Assembly: GCA_017501885.1 (NCBI GenBank)
Contig: JAFVWA010000150.1
Location: forward strand, 1-51,410
DNA length: 51,410 nucleotides
Direction of reading: 5' to 3'
Origin: Clostridia bacterium
GTDB taxonomy: Bacteria > Bacillota > Clostridia > Christensenellales > Borkfalkiaceae
Of this stretch, positions 25,243 through 33,961 are shown piece after piece. A program made the translations under genes and the position numbers. The notes under the pieces are model-generated. The model made no database searches and was not told the origin of the DNA. It saw only the letters and a program-made list of their open reading frames with translations. Positions within the stretch are counted from its first letter, which is position 1, and each line of letters begins with the position of its first letter.

Positions 25243-26835
25243 TTATTCCTTTTCTGTTATGGTTTCAGTAAAATCTTGTTCCCCAACTATTGCAATTAAT
25301 TCAGCCCTTGTTTGAATCTCGGAAAAGGTTGAATAGCGAATATGCAAAACGTCACCAGCGTGAAGGGTTTTCGCCGTTTGCTGGTCGGTTTGGGGTTTAC
25401 GAGTTTTACTTGGAATTATGGAAAGCAATAAAAAGTTTGCCGGCCACAAAATATCCCTTGCGTGTTTGTATTCTGCAAAAGAGCCTTCTTTAATCGTGAT
25501 GCGAGCATCAATGGTTTTTCTTTCGTGGGTTTCTTCTTGTGCTTTTATTAAGTTGTTTATAATGCTGTCGTTTATGCCTTTTATGCCAAAAATTTCGGTA
25601 ATGATATAAGATACTGCAACAACTATAATAACGTAAAGAATATTGTTTACACAACCAAGCGCTTCTAAAGAAAATACTATTGCAGTAAGTGGCATCTTCA
25701 TCATTGAAGCTATACACCCAGCCATACCTAACGCCAAAATTACAGTATAGTATCCGTTTATATTAAATAAACTTTCCAATCCCCTACCAACGATTGCCGC
25801 AACTATTGCGCCTAATACTATAAAAGGGACGAATACGCCACCCGTCAGTTTATTGGTGTTAGCAAACAACGTCAAGGTCATACGAACAAGTAGTAGAATA
25901 ACAAGTCCGTAAATTGCAATGCTTTCTTGTGTTAAACTATGAAAAAGTTCGTGACCCGTTGAAACGAAAGAATAAGACAGTAATCCGAGTGCAAGCGTTA
26001 ATGAAAATACGATAAATATCCTTACACAATGTGGAACTTTTTTTAGTTTAACCATAATAAATTTACTTATTAAATGGTAGTATTTTAAAAACACAACTGC
26101 GAAAAGCCCTATTATCACCCCTATTACAAGTGGTATCCAAGCATCTTTTACAGAAAGAGTTGCAACGCTCATACCTGGAAAAAGGGAGATACTTAACCCT
26201 AACATGGGGCTGAATATATGCGATATGATTTGTGCAAACAATACTGAAATGGTAGCGACAATTAATATCATGGGCGAAATTTTTTGGTGCGCTTCTTCAA
26301 CGGCAAAAAGAACTCCCGAAACAGAAGCCCCCGTCGCAACGGCAAAGCCCGCACACGCACCACCGGTCATAGAATAACCGCTCCACGCCGAATGTTTTTT
26401 AGGCGCAAAACTTACACTGCCCTTGCCCACAGCTGTTCCCATAAGAACTGACGGACCTTCTGGTCCCAAAGGCACACCTATCAGAAACGACGTTAACGAC
26501 ATAAAAAATACGCCGATTAAAGTCCTTAGCCACTTAAAAGTAACAATGTTTCTAAGAAGCGCAATCGAAGAAGGAATGCCTCCGCCACGAACCCTGGGTT
26601 GCCTTTTATATATGTAAGCAAAAAGTTTAGCTATACCCCAAAAGGCAAGCAATATCAAGGGCACAAAATATAGATTAGCTCGTAAAAACACGTAAGCGTT
26701 TTGCGAAAAAGAAATTACGTATTTTGCAACAAACTTAAAAAGCATGACAACGCATGCAGTTATAATACCGGTAATCGCACCAAACGTGAATGCTGGACAT
26801 ATTAAATTTAGAAAACAGTGCTTTATCTTATTCAT
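25243..26835 (-). CDS. ClC-type chloride channel/antiporter with C-terminal TrkA-C-like domain
   Basis: A 530-residue membrane protein of the ClC family. It has the three ion-path motifs: GGGIP (84-88), GPEGP with gating Glu126 (124-128) and GGVFVP (about 337-342). Roughly the first 430 residues are membrane helices. The last 90 or so look like a TrkA-C-type regulatory domain (RITIKEGSFAEYK, ILWPANFLLLSI, TLHAGDVLHIRYS). Both the gating Glu and this domain favour a Cl-/H+ exchanger, which is inference. It has its own promoter with a leader of about 105 nt that holds repeated TTGCAA but no riboswitch I recognise. Confidence 0.9.
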   Translation of the reverse strand: MNKIKHCFLNLICPAFTFGAITGIITACVVMLFKFVAKYVISFSQNAYVFLRANLYFVPLILLAFWGIAKLFAYIYKRQPRVRGGGIPSSIALLRNIVTFKWLRTLIGVFFMSLTSFLIGVPLGPEGPSVLMGTAVGKGSVSFAPKKHSAWSGYSMTGGACAGFAVATGASVSGVLFAVEEAHQKISPMILIVATISVLFAQIISHIFSPMLGLSISLFPGMSVATLSVKDAWIPLVIGVIIGLFAVVFLKYYHLISKFIMVKLKKVPHCVRIFIVFSLTLALGLLSYSFVSTGHELFHSLTQESIAIYGLVILLLVRMTLTLFANTNKLTGGVFVPFIVLGAIVAAIVGRGLESLFNINGYYTVILALGMAGCIASMMKMPLTAIVFSLEALGCVNNILYVIIVVAVSYIITEIFGIKGINDSIINNLIKAQEETHERKTIDARITIKEGSFAEYKHARDILWPANFLLLSIIPSKTRKPQTDQQTAKTLHAGDVLHIRYSTFSEIQTRAELIAIVGEQDFTETITEKE

Positions 26836-26945
26836 CTTTTTTGTTCCTAATTGTCGCGTTTAATATATAAGTGTAATCTCATCATCTTTGCAATAAAAAC
26901 CAATGTCTTTTAAAACAAAAATGTATCTCAAAGACGACTTGCAAT

Positions 26946-26974
26946 ATTATAACACTTTTTTAATTCATTTTCAA
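26946..26974 (-). promoter_or_regulatory. sigma-A promoter of the ClC gene
   Basis: TTGAAA (26974-26969), 17 bp, TATAAT (26951-26946). Confidence 0.72.
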
Positions 26975-27080
26975 CAAAATAAAAAGCCATGCTTTTTTGC
27001 TTTTCCTAACAAAAATCATTTTTATAATCGTGTTCTCTTAACCCGCTTTGCTCTTCATAGGATTACATAAAAACGTATTT

Positions 27081-27839
27081 TTACAGTTTTTCCATATCAG
27101 TAAGTTTTATGTCGCAAGGTCTATCTTTGGTTTCTATCCATAGTTCCTTATCTTCAACCGTCTTAAAAGCCGAATAATATCGCTTTCCAAATTCCATCAA
27201 AGAATTATGATTAAAATGCAAGTTGTCTGGATTTGAAGTCAACCCCTTTGCCGAAGCAAAAGCCGTTTTTGGAAAAACTTGCGCAAACTTTTCAAGCGCT
27301 TTGTTTACGTGAACGTAATTCGCAAGTTCTGGGTTTTCTACTCTGTCCTTTAAAAAATCGCCAAGCCCACCAACAACGATTGGAACTTCTGCACCAAGTT
27401 GTGTTCTAAACGCGGTCATTATAGCCGTTACTTTTTCTAAATATAGTGGATAGCGTTCCTCTCTGCAATCTCCTTCGCCTTGATGCCATAAAATAGCCAC
27501 GAGTTTAGAAGTTCTCATAGCAAGTTTTACTTGAAATACAGCGTGGTCAAATAATATCTCGCCCTCTTTCCATTGGTCAAGCGTCGTTCCGCCGTCCGCA
27601 CAAGGAATAATGCCAACTTTTACGTCTGTGTGCTCGTTAGCATACTGCATAGCAAAAGTTTCTGCAAGGCAAGTGCCTGAAAAAGAGCGGTCAAAGTTAA
27701 CTGGGCGAAACATTGGCATCCACCTTCCGTTCCTTAAAACATTTAAAAGTCCACCTCGATTATCTAGTGGCTCTGCAGTGTCAAGAAAGCCACGCCCCGC
27801 CATATTCGATTGTCCAATTATCAAAATAGAATGCATCAT
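27081..27839 (-). CDS. SGNH-hydrolase carbohydrate esterase (SASA / CE6-like)
   Basis: A 252-residue protein with the SASA domain of sialate O-acetylesterases and CE6 acetylxylan esterases. The nucleophile lies in GQSNMAG (9-15). WHQGEGD (about 119-125) is the conserved block III, and NLHFNHNSL near residue 215 supplies the catalytic His. No signal peptide, so it acts on internalised acetylated sugars. With the intracellular xylanase at 2647 and the uxa operon, it would fit deacetylation of xylan fragments, but there is no operon link. AAAGGAG precedes the ATG. Confidence 0.85.
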   Translation of the reverse strand: MMHSILIIGQSNMAGRGFLDTAEPLDNRGGLLNVLRNGRWMPMFRPVNFDRSFSGTCLAETFAMQYANEHTDVKVGIIPCADGGTTLDQWKEGEILFDHAVFQVKLAMRTSKLVAILWHQGEGDCREERYPLYLEKVTAIMTAFRTQLGAEVPIVVGGLGDFLKDRVENPELANYVHVNKALEKFAQVFPKTAFASAKGLTSNPDNLHFNHNSLMEFGKRYYSAFKTVEDKELWIETKDRPCDIKLTDMEKL

Positions 27840-27877
27840 TCTTGCTCCTTTAAGCCGTTACAAAACTAATTTTTTTA

Positions 27878-27906
27878 ATTATATTACACTTGCCTTAAAA
27901 AGACAA
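27878..27906 (-). promoter_or_regulatory. promoter of the SASA esterase gene
   Basis: TTGTCT (27906-27901), 17 bp, TATAAT (27883-27878). Confidence 0.68.
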
Positions 27907-27948
27907 GTCTTTTAAAAAAATCTAAAAAACACTAACTCAAAAAGAAAA

Positions 27949-27981
27949 AACCTAACCCGAGTTTGATGTTCAGATTAGGTT
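27949..27981 (-). terminator. terminator of the nitrilase-family gene
   Basis: On the minus strand AACCTAA pairs with TTAGGTT (27981-27975 with 27955-27949) and is followed by TTTTTTCTTTTT. The loop is long (19 nt) and partly self-complementary. Confidence 0.65.
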
Positions 27982-27986
27982 ACGAG

Positions 27987-28006
27987 TGGCTGCGGGGGTA
28001 TTGAAC
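27987..28006 (-). repeat. tRNA 3'-end-like remnant
   Basis: Minus strand reads GTTCAATACCCCCGCAGCCA, which resembles the T loop, 3' acceptor strand and CCA of the fMet tRNA at 34169-34246 with a deletion and a substitution. No 5' half is present, so it is not a tRNA gene. Confidence 0.4.
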
Positions 28007-28028
28007 TATCAGAGCCTATTTTATGCGA

Positions 28029-28829
28029 TTACTTTTTAAAAACGTCGGGGCGAAGCCCTATGTTTATAAATTCATCGTTTCTAATTTGCCCTTTGCCGTA
28101 TCCTGCCGAGCGATAATGCTTACTTTTTATATCTATTTCTGCTTTTATGCTTCCTATTTCTTTTCCTAGGTCTTTTATTATCTTTCCATTTGGACCGACT
28201 ATCATTGAACATCCACCGTGGTTATCGTCGTTCATTGAATAAGAAGATTTCAACACAAACGCATTGCACCTAAAAGCAATCATTTTAGTCTGTGCTCTAA
28301 TTATGTCTGCATCTTCACCACGTTGATAACCAGGAATAATTATAACGTCAGGTTTTTGGTTTGCTAAATACTCTATCTGTTCATTAAAATAAACGTCGTA
28401 ACAGGTCAAAAACCCGAAACGAATTCCATCAACTTCGCAAACGCATTTGCCGTCGCCATATTCTACGCCCAATTCAATTTCAGATGGTGGTAAATGAATT
28501 TTATCGTAAACAAAAGCCATTTCACCTTTTTTATTAAATAAATACGTGCTATTTTTAATTGAGCCGTCTCTATCTTCTAAAACGTTTATAGCAACGTAAG
28601 CAGATTTTTCTTTTGCAATTTTTTTAGCCTTTTCTAGCATACTTTTCGCACGAGAAATTGCCTTCCGTTCATTTTCCACGTCGCTTAATCCTCCTGCGTT
28701 TGAATACTCAGGCAAAACAATTAACGCATCTTTATTAACTTTTGCAAGTTCTTCTAATAAAAATTCTGCTATTTTTTTATCAGGATTATCCCCCATAAAA
28801 TATGCGGGCTGAACAACTGCAACTTCCAT
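28029..28829 (-). CDS. Carbon-nitrogen hydrolase (nitrilase superfamily)
   Basis: A 266-residue amidohydrolase-like protein with the Glu-Lys-Cys triad in the right context: Glu41 (LPEYSNAG), Lys110 (YDKIHLPP) and Cys143 (LTCYDVYF). The family hydrolyses C-N bonds of amides, omega-amides or carbamoyl compounds. The closest functional class cannot be assigned from motifs alone. It has a consensus promoter and a GAGG site and stands as a single gene between two terminators. Confidence 0.88.
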   Translation of the reverse strand: MEVAVVQPAYFMGDNPDKKIAEFLLEELAKVNKDALIVLPEYSNAGGLSDVENERKAISRAKSMLEKAKKIAKEKSAYVAINVLEDRDGSIKNSTYLFNKKGEMAFVYDKIHLPPSEIELGVEYGDGKCVCEVDGIRFGFLTCYDVYFNEQIEYLANQKPDVIIIPGYQRGEDADIIRAQTKMIAFRCNAFVLKSSYSMNDDNHGGCSMIVGPNGKIIKDLGKEIGSIKAEIDIKSKHYRSAGYGKGQIRNDEFINIGLRPDVFKK

Positions 28830-28855
28830 TTTCCACCTCTAAAAAATTTTTTAAT

Positions 28856-28884
28856 ATTATATAATTTTCCACACAAAATGTCAA
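28856..28884 (-). promoter_or_regulatory. consensus promoter of the nitrilase-family gene
   Basis: TTGACA (28884-28879), 17 bp, TATAAT (28861-28856): both boxes match consensus. Confidence 0.82.
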
Positions 28885-28889
28885 TAAGT

Positions 28890-29102
28890 AAAAAACTGCA
28901 AAGCCATAGGCAGCTCTGCTAGTGTTTCACTTGGTTGCGGGGTTTCTGCCCCTTGATAAGGGGAAAGCAAACAAAGTTTGCGAGGGGTTAGCCGTCTCCG
29001 GCTGAGGAAGGAATTTGCTTCTCTCGAGCCTCCCGCAAAACAGTCCACTTTTTAACCTCCGGGTTAGTTGGTGCGTTGCACCAAAGCATTGGCTTCGCCA
29101 AA
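28890..29102. repeat. hairpin-rich intergenic repeat, copy A
   Basis: This 440-bp gene-free region (28830-29269) is mainly a string of short palindromes: CCCCTT-GAT-AAGGGG, GCAAAC-AAA-GTTTGC, AGCCG-TCTC-CGGCT, AACC-TCCG-GGTT, TGGTGC-GTT-GCACCA and TTGGC-TTC-GCCAA. It holds TGGTTGCGGGG (28932-28942), like the fMet tRNA 3' end, and a 37-nt block (29013-29049) identical to 34015-34051 in copy B. The copies share the order CACTTGGTTGCGGGG then the 37-nt block, but copy A has about 60 extra bases between. It looks like a dispersed intergenic repeat; no coding sequence was seen. Confidence 0.6.
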
Positions 29103-29168
29103 GCCGTTCCCCTTTCGCCTATTTGCTTAAAACATATGCAACAACGCAAGATGGCAAAGAGGAACGGC
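29103..29168. repeat. long imperfect inverted repeat
   Basis: GCCGTTCCCCTTTCGCC (29103-29119) and GGCAAAGAGGAACGGC (29153-29168) are inverted copies with two differences, separated by 33 bases. Directly after (to about 29220) a plus-strand frame reads a C-terminus-like peptide, EKIIEESQKILKNLNK then stop, which might be the tail of a lost gene. Confidence 0.45.
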
Positions 29169-29232
29169 TGAAAAGATAATTGAAGAAAGTCAAAAGATTT
29201 TAAAAAATTTAAATAAATAATTGCAAAAAAAT

Positions 29233-29264
29233 AAAATCGCTTTTGTATTATGAAAAGCGATTTT
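29233..29264. terminator. terminator of the AGE/glycosidase-like operon
   Basis: 12-bp stem AAAATCGCTTTT / AAAAGCGATTTT with T tracts on both sides, 5 bases after the AGE-family stop codon. Confidence 0.82.
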
Positions 29265-29269
29265 TTATT

Positions 29270-30451
29270 TTAGTTATTTTTTGCTATTAAATCCATACAT
29301 TTTGCAAGCATACGCATAACGTGGAAAGGTCCTTTATAAGTATGACCTTTGCAAGGTGGCTCGGTAGGAACACCATCTCTTCTTAAATAGCCAAACCACT
29401 CGCCGTATTCACGGTCTGAAAAATGCTTGAAAGAATAATCAATTACTTTATTTAAAATTTCTTTATATTTATCTTCTTTAGTATAGAGGTAGAACATAAG
29501 TGAAGCAATAACAGTTTCGTTATGAGGCCACCATAATTTCATATCGTGTTCGTACGCTTCAACGGGTAAACCTAAAATGTCTTTAAAGTATAAAATGCCA
29601 CCGTACTCTTTATCCCAACCGAAATTAATCGCATCGTTAAAAATAGTTGAAGCAACGTTTATAATATCTTTATCGTTCCTTTTAATGCCCTCTTCAAGTA
29701 GAAACCAAGAACACTCTATATCGTGGCCAGGATTGATTACTCTACAAGAAGACGTATCGAGTATTACGCTATTATCAATTGCGCTAACATTTTCAAAAGT
29801 TGCTTTATATTCAGGTTTATAAAAGCACTTAATATCTTCAATGAGTTTAGTTATAATATCATTGTAATAATCGTAACACGCCGTATCTGCATCGCGCATA
29901 ATTGATGCAACGTTTAATAAAATCATAGGGTTTGCAAGCGATTTGGTGTTTCTCGTTTCGCTATAAACCTTTGGAGTGATTTTATAAGGGTCGGTTGACG
30001 GATCTAAATACATATTGTAAACAAAATTAAAATATTCTTTTGCAATTTCAAGATGCTTTTCTTCTTTTGTTGCCATATAATATTCAGCGTTTGCAATTAT
30101 ATAGAAAGTTTCACTAAAGAAATATCTCCTTTTTCTTAAAGGTTTACCATCACGAGTTACGTTAAAATACATTCTTTTATCTTTATCTATACAATAGTTT
30201 GTAGCAAAATCTAAACAACTTTTTGCAATTTTTAAATACTCATCCTTCTTTTCGATATTGTTATAAATGTACGAAAATGTCCACGCGCAACGACCTTGCA
30301 TCCAAACGCTTTTATCGGTAGAATAAATTTTACCACTTCTATCTAAACAAGTAATAACGCCACCGTACTTTTCATCTACGCCGTTTTTAAGCCAAAACGG
30401 AATACAAGAATTTAAAAGTTCGTCTTTAAACTGATTATATATTTTATTCAT
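29270..30451 (-). CDS. AGE-family (N-acylglucosamine 2-epimerase-like) sugar epimerase
   Basis: A 393-residue (alpha/alpha)6-barrel protein of the AGE family, whose members epimerise N-acyl-glucosamine, cellobiose or mannose. Conserved blocks are FFSETFYIIANAEYY, the NPGHDIECSW block with catalytic-type His (about 232-241), the KLWWPHNETV block and GHTYKGPFHVMRML near the end. The ATG at 30451 is chosen because AAAGGTGAT lies just before it; the frame is open eight codons further but only from a TTG inside the upstream gene. Ten bases after the glycosidase-like gene, so co-transcribed. Which sugar it isomerises cannot be fixed. Confidence 0.86.
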   Translation of the reverse strand: MNKIYNQFKDELLNSCIPFWLKNGVDEKYGGVITCLDRSGKIYSTDKSVWMQGRCAWTFSYIYNNIEKKDEYLKIAKSCLDFATNYCIDKDKRMYFNVTRDGKPLRKRRYFFSETFYIIANAEYYMATKEEKHLEIAKEYFNFVYNMYLDPSTDPYKITPKVYSETRNTKSLANPMILLNVASIMRDADTACYDYYNDIITKLIEDIKCFYKPEYKATFENVSAIDNSVILDTSSCRVINPGHDIECSWFLLEEGIKRNDKDIINVASTIFNDAINFGWDKEYGGILYFKDILGLPVEAYEHDMKLWWPHNETVIASLMFYLYTKEDKYKEILNKVIDYSFKHFSDREYGEWFGYLRRDGVPTEPPCKGHTYKGPFHVMRMLAKCMDLIAKNN

Positions 30452-30461
30452 AATATCACCT

Positions 30462-31928
30462 TTACTCGTTATCAACTATTGGGCTTTTGCTAACTTTATA
30501 AATAATATCTTCCGATTTAATATTAGGGTCCCATAAAGTTTCGGCATAAATGGCAACAGGAAGAGTGATTTTATATTCAAACATACCGTCTTCAACAAGT
30601 GCTTGAACTATTGAATTTTCGCCGTTTTTAGCAATGGCTTCAATAATTTGGCGATAATAATCGGCATTTTTAATCCAGCCACCAAGTGCTATTTTCCAAA
30701 TTTTGCCTTTTATAACTTCCCTTTCTTGTATAAACTTTTTATTATAAGTTCCCATAATATAAGTTTTATTATGGTGGTGCTCAAAGGTCCCCCAGTCCAA
30801 ATTGCTCATACCTTTAAGTACTACGCCGAATTTTTCATCGCTTCCTCTAAGCGTTAAAATTTCTTCGGTGAATTTTAAGGTATCTTCAAAGTTTTCAACA
30901 ACTTCTGACCTATAAGCATATGGAAACGAACCACAGTCTTCCCAAACAATGTAAATACGCTTATCTAATTTTCTTAAAATATCAAGGTAAGGTTTAACAG
31001 AAGTTGCGTGTAAACCAAATTGAATATGAAGTTCAGGATTTATTTTTAAAAGTTCGCCACCAATGTCGTTAACGAGTTCAGTTACTATTTGCGCAATAGG
31101 CTTATTATTAATCATAGATTCGCTAAGTTCGGTAAACGATTGAAAATAAATACCGTCTGCATTCATGCTAGAATATTGTTTATCGTATACGGATAAAACT
31201 TCTTTTTTAATTTGCTTTAAGCCTTCTTCAGAGCATATCTCGTTTAACTTAGTTTTAAGTTTTGCAAACCACCCCCAAGAGAAGCCCCAAATTACTTTTA
31301 TGCCGTAAGAGTGAGCGTAATCTACTATATCTTTAGCGTTAAATGGCACAAAATCGTTCCAAATAACAACTTCGTTAAGTTTAAGTTTAGCCATATTTTC
31401 AAAGAAAGTTCTATAATCATAAATAACGTAGCCCCAAGTCCAAATAGCACGAGTTTTAAGTTTAGGATAGTTACTGCATTTAAATTCGTTTAACCCCCTT
31501 TCCAATATGTTTTTATAGTGACTTTCGCCCCATATGTATCCCGTTCTATGAATATAATCGCCTAAATAAGAGTTAATAAATTCCATACAGCCGTATAAAA
31601 CACCCTTATCGTCGTAACCGGCGATTGCAATAGTATAAGTTTCTTCGTCTTCTTTATTTGGTTTACCAACGTAAATTGAGTATCCTTCTTCTCTACTTGG
31701 CACATCAATTAAATTTAATTTAGCATAAGAACTAAGAATGCTATGAGTATTAACGCTACCTACTGCAATTATATTATTTTCTTTTATATCGTCTTCGCTA
31801 AGTTCGCCAACCATTTTTATAGGTAAAACGTACGATACAAGCCCTGCGATGTAGCCGTTAAACATATTTATCGCATTTTTGCGCACTCCTTCATACTCGT
31901 CAATAACTAAAATCCATCTTTTTTCCAT
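30462..31928 (-). CDS. Uncharacterised glycosidase-like TIM-barrel protein
   Basis: A 488-residue protein I cannot place in a named family. Residues 1-135 form an alpha/beta domain like that preceding GH20, GH67 and GH84 barrels (YTIAIAGYDDKGVLYGCMEF is typical). From about 155 a barrel follows: LKTRAIWTWGYVI, VVIWNDFVP, KVIWGFSWGW, GIYFQSFTE (Glu267), IYIVWEDCG (Glu330, Asp331), with acidic residues placed at strand ends as in retaining glycosidases. No signal peptide, so cytosolic. GGAGG at 31937-31941 sets the ATG start nine codons inside the open frame. It leads the operon with the AGE epimerase, opposite an AraC gene. Base composition is AT-rich. Confidence 0.68.
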   Translation of the reverse strand: MEKRWILVIDEYEGVRKNAINMFNGYIAGLVSYVLPIKMVGELSEDDIKENNIIAVGSVNTHSILSSYAKLNLIDVPSREEGYSIYVGKPNKEDEETYTIAIAGYDDKGVLYGCMEFINSYLGDYIHRTGYIWGESHYKNILERGLNEFKCSNYPKLKTRAIWTWGYVIYDYRTFFENMAKLKLNEVVIWNDFVPFNAKDIVDYAHSYGIKVIWGFSWGWFAKLKTKLNEICSEEGLKQIKKEVLSVYDKQYSSMNADGIYFQSFTELSESMINNKPIAQIVTELVNDIGGELLKINPELHIQFGLHATSVKPYLDILRKLDKRIYIVWEDCGSFPYAYRSEVVENFEDTLKFTEEILTLRGSDEKFGVVLKGMSNLDWGTFEHHHNKTYIMGTYNKKFIQEREVIKGKIWKIALGGWIKNADYYRQIIEAIAKNGENSIVQALVEDGMFEYKITLPVAIYAETLWDPNIKSEDIIYKVSKSPIVDNE

Positions 31929-31959
31929 CGTTAAATCCTCCAAATAGATTTGCACTCAT

Positions 31960-31988
31960 ATTATTCCATATTTTTTAATCTTAAACAA
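31960..31988 (-). promoter_or_regulatory. promoter of the glycosidase-like/AGE operon
   Basis: TTGTTT (31988-31983), 17 bp, AATAAT (31965-31960). It faces away from the AraC promoter; the 46 bp between hold GCACGCGT-type palindromic sequence that could bind the regulator. Confidence 0.5.
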
Positions 31989-32034
31989 TATCACACGCAC
32001 GCGTCTTGCATATCATTTTTTATTATCTTAAATA

Positions 32035-32063
32035 TTGACAAATTGTACGTTTTATGATAGTTT
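32035..32063 (+). promoter_or_regulatory. leaderless-type promoter of the AraC gene (32070)
   Basis: TTGACA (32035-32040), 17 bp, TAGTTT (32058-32063), then 6 bases and the ATG. The -35 is perfect but the -10 is poor, consistent with an activated or weak promoter. No Shine-Dalgarno. Confidence 0.5.
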
Positions 32064-32069
32064 TATATT

Positions 32070-32930
32070 ATGAAAAACTTTTATAAAACTAAACACTCAA
32101 TAGTATTTCAAGAAGATTTTTATAATTGGGAAACGGGCGAGTTGCTTTCACCTATCGAAACGCAAAATTACACTATTATTCAAGTTGCAGAACTTTATTA
32201 TAATAACGCTTTTAAAATAAGAGAACACGTTCAATTTTGTGATTTAGAAATAACCTTTCCAATAACAAATGGTATAATATGCTCAACTAACGGCGTTAGC
32301 GATAAACTATCAAAGCACGATTTTTACCTTTCCTTTAAGGACGAAAATCACTCGCTTTTTAGCCGTAATGGTGCAAGATACCAAACTTTTGCAATCAATT
32401 TTAAAAATAATACTTCAATACTTTTGAAATTAAAAACGATTTTTAGTTCTAATAAAGGATTTTCTATGCCGAGTTTATCGCACTATTTTACTTCTTTAAT
32501 AGGCGAGTTTTTGTCAGTGGAAAAAGAGTTTTTCTTAGAGCGAGTTGACGGGCTCATTACCGAAATTTTAGTTTTAATTGCCCGTGCAGGAAATACAGTT
32601 AACGCAGTTTTAACAAACGAAAAAACGCCCGAAGATTACTTAAATTATCTTGACGAGCATTTTTTAGACATATATTCTTTAGACGAATTATCATCTCACT
32701 TTGGCTATACTTACGGCCACATTTGTAAAACCTTTAAAAACGCTTATAATTTTACCCCCGTAGAATATCTTTTAAAAAAGAAAATGGAGTATTCGGTTTT
32801 ACTTTTAAAGCAAAATAAATCCCTACAAGAAATTGCCGAAATAACGGGATATTCTACCCCATATAATTTTAGTAGAGCGTTTAAAAAACACTTTGGCGTA
32901 TCCCCTAAAAACTTTAAATCCAACGCGTAA
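32070..32930 (+). CDS. AraC-family transcriptional regulator
   Basis: A 286-residue regulator. The C-terminal 100 residues hold the two helix-turn-helix units: YSLDELSSHFGYTYGHICKTFK and LQEIAEITGYSTPYNFSRAFKKHFGVSP, the latter being the standard AraC signature. The N-terminal 150 residues are the expected ligand-sensing part, with a beta-rich pattern. It is divergent from the glycosidase-like/AGE operon and is probably its local regulator. A likely inducer is the oligosaccharide handled there. It ends before a strong terminator. Confidence 0.93.
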   Translation: MKNFYKTKHSIVFQEDFYNWETGELLSPIETQNYTIIQVAELYYNNAFKIREHVQFCDLEITFPITNGIICSTNGVSDKLSKHDFYLSFKDENHSLFSRNGARYQTFAINFKNNTSILLKLKTIFSSNKGFSMPSLSHYFTSLIGEFLSVEKEFFLERVDGLITEILVLIARAGNTVNAVLTNEKTPEDYLNYLDEHFLDIYSLDELSSHFGYTYGHICKTFKNAYNFTPVEYLLKKKMEYSVLLLKQNKSLQEIAEITGYSTPYNFSRAFKKHFGVSPKNFKSNA

Positions 32931-32935
32931 AAAAT

Positions 32936-32967
32936 GCGTAGAGCGAAAATGCTCTACGCTATTTTTA
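32936..32967 (+). terminator. terminator of the AraC gene
   Basis: GCGTAGAGC / GCTCTACGC (32936-32944 with 32951-32959), then TATTTTTA, overlapping the end of the convergent metallo-hydrolase gene. Confidence 0.8.
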
Positions 32968-33807
32968 TACTTCTATTTCGTAACCGTCATACGCAACGTC
33001 TATATTTGTTCCTTTAAAAATTTCTTCTGTTTTTTCGTGCGATTCCGTTAAATTATGAGTTAAATGTGTTATTACAAATTTTGTGGAATTATCGGCAATT
33101 TTACGCTTTATTAGTTCTTCTTTTAACTCAATGTTATCTAAAAAACTCATATGGAATTTGCTTGCCCTTCTTATTCCAACACCGAAAGTAGAATCCATAA
33201 TAACAGCGCTAAATTTTATATTTAAACTTTCTAAAAATTTAAGATTGTCTTCTTCGGGATATCCTGAATCTATAAGATATAAAAGGCTCTTATCGTTATC
33301 AAAAATAACGTAATTTAAACTATTTAAAGATACAGCGTGCATTGCCTTTATTCCAATTACTTTATACTTTCCAACGATAGTAGTTTTATACGGCTCTATT
33401 TCATTAAACAAAACACTATTTTTAACTTCACTACCCACTCCGTATAAGGTAAATAACGCTTCACACTTTTCTTTTACGTTACTTGCTCCATAAAAATTAA
33501 AATTTTTATACTTTAAGTTATGTGCTTGCACACCACCGTGTGTAAGGGCAACGGCAGGAATAAAGTGGTCATAGTGTATGTGAGTGATAAGCGCACTTTC
33601 TACCTTTCCTAAATTTACGCCGTGTGCTATTGCATGACAGTTGGTATCGGCAGGCATATCGATAAGCAAATCTTCATTAATAAGAGTTTGCGATAAAGTT
33701 CTTAAATTTTTACCACCTAACTTTCTTGCTTCCTCACAGTGTTTACAAGAGCAAAAAGGAGCAGGAAAACTTTCGCCACCACCAGAGCCTAAAATTTTTA
33801 TTTTCAT
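32965..33807 (-). CDS. MBL-fold metallo-hydrolase (PhnP-like), cassette copy
   Basis: A 280-residue metallo-beta-lactamase-fold enzyme. The metal site is visible as H76-x-H78-x-D80-H81 (HIHYDH). An N-terminal Cys cluster C19-x-C21-x2-C24 is placed like that of PhnP, a cyclic phosphodiesterase. The conserved tail IDVAYDGYEIEV agrees with a paralogue at 41486-42316 (same Cys spacing, same DG-x-E ending). It is convergent with the AraC gene inside the AT-rich cassette. The role could be phosphodiester cleavage; the substrate is unknown. TAGGAG precedes the ATG. Confidence 0.85.
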   Translation of the reverse strand: MKIKILGSGGGESFPAPFCSCKHCEEARKLGGKNLRTLSQTLINEDLLIDMPADTNCHAIAHGVNLGKVESALITHIHYDHFIPAVALTHGGVQAHNLKYKNFNFYGASNVKEKCEALFTLYGVGSEVKNSVLFNEIEPYKTTIVGKYKVIGIKAMHAVSLNSLNYVIFDNDKSLLYLIDSGYPEEDNLKFLESLNIKFSAVIMDSTFGVGIRRASKFHMSFLDNIELKEELIKRKIADNSTKFVITHLTHNLTESHEKTEEIFKGTNIDVAYDGYEIEV

Positions 33808-33834
33808 AAGAAAACTCCTAAACTACTTTATTTT

Positions 33835-33863
33835 ATTATAATCAACTTAAAACTATAAGGCAA
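33835..33863 (-). promoter_or_regulatory. promoter of the cassette metallo-hydrolase
   Basis: TTGCCT (33863-33858), 17 bp, TATAAT (33840-33835). Confidence 0.72.
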
Positions 33864-33961
33864 TATCTTTTAATAAAAATAAAATATCATTTTCTATTCT
33901 TTAAGCATACCTAAATCCTCTTATGTTTTTATTCTATTACCTTTTTCAACAAAATAAAAAA

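Noticed and set aside
26836-26945. Possible fluoride riboswitch before the ClC gene
   Set aside because: The leader lacks the fluoride (crcB) aptamer core, and the channel has GPEGP and other ordinary ClC motifs rather than CLC-F features.
29131-29220. Peptide-like tail (EKIIEESQKILKNLNK) as a real gene
   Set aside because: An in-frame stop precedes it within about 30 bases upstream and no start or ribosome binding site was found; at most a remnant.
30452-30475. Longer TTG start of the AGE-family gene
   Set aside because: It lies inside the upstream gene and has no ribosome binding site; the ATG at 30451 has AAAGGTGAT.
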